From NCBI GenBank assembly GCA_037481615.1, contig JBBFLI010000005.1: a DNA stretch of 64,000 nucleotides. One strand, 5' to 3'. The notes under the pieces are model-generated. The model was not told where the DNA came from, ran no database searches, and worked only from the letters and a program-made list of their open reading frames with translations. Both the position numbers and the translations under genes were made by a program. The first letter of the stretch is position 1, and every line of letters begins with the position of its first letter. Of the stretch, positions 62,247 through 64,000 are shown piece after piece. The DNA comes from SpSt-501 sp037481615 (GTDB taxonomy: Bacteria > Desulfobacterota > Desulfobacteria > Desulfobacterales > SpSt-501).

Positions 62247-62624
62247 TGTGGCACCTCCTTTTGAGCTTGTTCATGAGCAGAAAATTTAAGGATAGGCCGC
62301 AAAAATTATGCAAAAATCATGATTAAATATTTTATTACACTTTATATAGATAGTGGAGTCGGCCTTCACAAATAAACAAGTGGCGTTATAATTTTATGAA
62401 TTTTTTTTCACAATAACCGCACCTAATTTCTATCTGAACCGTAGAGTAGGGAGGGCATCACCCTCCCTCTCGTCAAATCGTTTTTAAGCGGAGCATAAGC
62501 AGAATTTTTACAATAGCAGGGTGAATATTAGTAACCATAACTTGCATCAAATTAAGAAGTAATTCCTATAGGCTATTAGAATCATTGCCCACTTAATTGC
62601 TATAGCAATTATTAAAATAACCTT
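62247..62624. other. AT-rich intergenic region
   Basis: About 380 bases with no supported gene. It holds a GGGAGGG/CCCTCCC hairpin (62449-62467, five-base loop) without an adjacent T-run, and a perfect 16-bp palindrome AATTGCTATAGCAATT (62595-62610) just past the lipoprotein stop. Either could affect transcription or RNA stability; neither is a clear terminator. Confidence 0.5.
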
Positions 62625-63062
62625 TTAATATTTCCAGCTCATAATACTCCAAATATTATTTTCTTTCTCTAAATAAAAAGTTGCTGGAATTGTTCCTCGG
62701 CTTGATGACAGTGTGGTCTTGACTTCTGCTTTTTGACCTGACAATTTAATTTCTGGAGATCCTAAATTGACAATCGGATTAGCCTTCATTCTTTCCGGTA
62801 GAATTTCAATATATTCCTTTTTTGTAGCCAGTTTCCGTTCAGTTCCGTACATGATTTGAGCCTTATCATTCCATGTCGATAAATTTCCAGCCACATCGCC
62901 GCTATTATAGCTCTTCTCCCACTTTAGCAATAAATCTTTAATCGCGATCTCTTCTTGGCTTTTGGGTTCATAAGTGACAAGAGTTCCAGCACATCCCATG
63001 AAATTAAAAATCATCAAAATTAAACATAGAAATACATACAGAAGCCTTTTATCCATGTTCAA
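62625..63062 (-). CDS. Small lipoprotein with SnoaL/NTF2-like pattern
   Basis: 145 residues. An N-terminal lipoprotein signal (LCLILMIFNFMGCAG; Cys about 24) is followed by LLLKWEKSYNSGDVAGNLST and ENNIWSIMSWKY at the end, the shape of DUF4440/SnoaL-like NTF2 folds. Low GC. The function is unknown; probably on the outer membrane. Confidence 0.75.
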   Translation of the reverse strand: MNMDKRLLYVFLCLILMIFNFMGCAGTLVTYEPKSQEEIAIKDLLLKWEKSYNSGDVAGNLSTWNDKAQIMYGTERKLATKKEYIEILPERMKANPIVNLGSPEIKLSGQKAEVKTTLSSSRGTIPATFYLEKENNIWSIMSWKY

Positions 63063-63568
63063 ATACCTCGTTTCTGGATTTTTATCTTAACGAGTAACGT
63101 CAATCGTGGTGATTCTGATAGTTGGGAGGTCCTTATTCGAATACTTTATTTTTTGGAGTTACCCAAAGTTAAGGTGACAATTGAATCGCGGACTAACACT
63201 TTAGGTCCGGACCTCAACTATAAAGGGAAGTGCATTAACGGTCCGGCAAATAGAAATCTAAAGGGAGGTCGAGCTAGAGCAGTTAGGGTCCGAACCGCTT
63301 AACAAAACCAGAGTCAGCTTCAGGTCCGGTAGAGAGGAGAGGGTAAATTTGACTTAAATATATCACTGTAAAAAGGGAAAGTCAAATCAAATTTTTGAAC
63401 GTCTTTGCCTATATTACAGTTTCGGTGCTTCGGTGATTTGTCGGATGATCACTCAGCTATCCAACAGACCAAAATCATGACAGATTAGTTCCGCGTATCC
63501 TATTCTTGGGGTAAGTTGGAAAAAATGGACACCAAAGTTTTTGATGACCAATACACGGAGGTGTCCGA
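63063..63568. other. Intergenic region before the IS3 element
   Basis: About 500 bases with no convincing gene. It contains a 12-bp perfect palindrome AGGTCCGGACCT (63203-63214) and three more GGTCCG sites in the next 130 bases (about 63239, 63287, 63323). I see no tRNA, promoter or protein remnant. Confidence 0.5.
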
Positions 63569-63883
63569 ATGGAAAAAGTTCCATACAGCAAGTACACGAA
63601 GGAGTTTCGTTTGGAGGCAGTTCGGCTGATTATCGAGGGCGGCCTATCGGCAGGTGAAGCGGCGATGCGACTGTCTATTCCCAAGTCGACTCTGGAGAAC
63701 TGGCTGCGGGCGTTCAAGGCGGGGAAGCTGGAGGGGATCGGTAAAAGCTACCGAGCGCTGACCGATGTGGAGGTGGAACTGGCGCGGGTGAAGCGGGAGC
63801 TGGCCTGGGTGCGGATGGAGCGCGACATCTTAAAAAAAGCGGCCGCGTACTTTGCCAAGGAGTCGCTGCACGGCACGCGGTGA
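63569..63883 (+). CDS. IS3-family transposase OrfA
   Basis: 104 residues. The first part is a helix-turn-helix (AVRLIIEGGLSAGEAAMRLS, IPKSTLENWLRA), followed by a leucine-zipper-like helix (ELARVKRELAWVRMERDILK) ending at KKAAAYFAKESLHG. Binds the element ends. GGAGG lies seven bases ahead of the ATG. The final codons overlap orfB by TGATG. Confidence 0.92.
   Translation: MEKVPYSKYTKEFRLEAVRLIIEGGLSAGEAAMRLSIPKSTLENWLRAFKAGKLEGIGKSYRALTDVEVELARVKRELAWVRMERDILKKAAAYFAKESLHGTR
63832..63838 (+). promoter_or_regulatory. Programmed -1 frameshift site (orfA to orfB)
   Basis: A run of seven A (codons AAA AAA at 63833 and 63836, preceded by TTA). A slip of one base back gives the frame that reads through 63883 into orfB. 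This is the standard IS3 mechanism to make the OrfAB transposase; a stimulatory structure downstream was not checked. Confidence 0.6.
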
Positions 63884-64000
63884 TGGAACAGATGCGACTT
63901 GACTATCCACTGGGTATGCTGTGCCGGGTGTTGAAGGTGTCGGCCGGCGGGTTTCACGCCCGTCGAAGCCGAGGGCCTTCGCGGCGAGCGCAAGAGGAGC
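63883..64000 (+). CDS. IS3-family transposase OrfB, N-terminal part
   Basis: In the -1 frame relative to orfA. MEQMRLDYPLGMLCRVLKVS and AGGFHARRSRGPSRRAQEE are the typical start of the IS3 catalytic subunit, before its DDE domain, which lies outside the window. Mostly made as an OrfAB fusion by frameshifting upstream. Confidence 0.85.
   Translation, partial: MEQMRLDYPLGMLCRVLKVSAGGFHARRSRGPSRRAQEE

Larger units (their letters stand above)
63526..64000 (+). mobile_element. IS3-family insertion sequence, left part (continues beyond the window)
   Basis: Begins near TGGACACC (63526), which could be the left end, and includes orfA and the first part of orfB. GGACACC (63527-63533) pairs with GGTGTCC (63560-63566), so the RNA could form a stem that covers the orfA ribosome site. 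The right end is outside the window. Confidence 0.75.

Noticed and set aside
1..64000. CRISPR arrays, rRNA genes, riboswitches, replication origins
   Set aside because: No regularly spaced direct repeats, rRNA stretches or recognised riboswitch cores were seen.

Overview
The window is GC-rich over about its first 59 kb. It carries a Gram-negative gene complement: PqiABC lipid transport, a PilY1-type pilus adhesin, paired bactofilins, LivKHMGF and TRAP importers, periplasmic and lipoprotein signals, and a PEP-CTERM protein. Together these suggest a deltaproteobacterial (Desulfobacterota-like) chromosome. This placement rests on gene content and codon style only; no 16S rRNA or other strong phylogenetic marker was compared.

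Layout. 1-9.6 kb: the 5' end of a saccharopine-dehydrogenase-like gene, an SDR reductase, a 2,4-dienoyl-CoA-reductase-like flavoprotein, a PHP-domain protein with a Cys-rich tail, a split pqiA-pqiA-pqiB-pqiC operon and an exported acetamidase/formamidase. 9.7-25.5 kb is housekeeping: tRNA-Leu(UAA), an HD-GYP response regulator, a NAD-binding protein, maf-yggS-queH-M48 protease, enoyl-CoA hydratase, cell-wall amidase, mutS, a LapA-like protein, a HIT protein, and an overlapping Mut7-C / ATP-grasp / dGTPase-like trio. 25.5-40 kb: a divergent membrane protein kinase, an AMMECR1 protein, a 1652-residue PilY1 behind a consensus sigma-54 promoter, two bactofilins, an exported Pcm, a spermidine-synthase-like membrane protein, a ferritin-like protein, a second crotonase and a small zinc ribbon.

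40-51.6 kb is catabolic and transport DNA: a CNT nucleoside transporter with a methyltransferase, a YedY-like molybdoenzyme, pdxA-larA divergent from a GatZ/KbaZ-like gene, a caspase-like peptidase, and a TRAP transporter translationally coupled to an M20 amidohydrolase. The PdxA, LarA, GatZ, TRAP and M20 genes could together import and degrade a hydroxy-acid or N-acylated sugar-acid, but that is inference. 51.7-53.6 kb is a frameshifted tctA/tctB transporter. 53.7-59.4 kb holds livFGMHK and an ADP-ribosylglycohydrolase.

59.4-64 kb is a mobile, decaying, partly AT-rich region. It contains a broken ISNCY-type transposase whose start lies in a 37-bp imperfect hairpin, an IS256-type N-terminal scrap on the opposite strand, a tyrosine-recombinase C-terminal scrap, an AT-rich island with a PEP-CTERM protein and a small lipoprotein, and the left end of an IS3-family element that runs off the window.

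The most unusual observations are the caspase-like gene inside the catabolic cluster, the divergent transmembrane kinase, the PilY1 whose VWA domain is interrupted by repeat modules, and the fold-back hairpin over a transposase start. No CRISPR array and no recognised defence island was seen.
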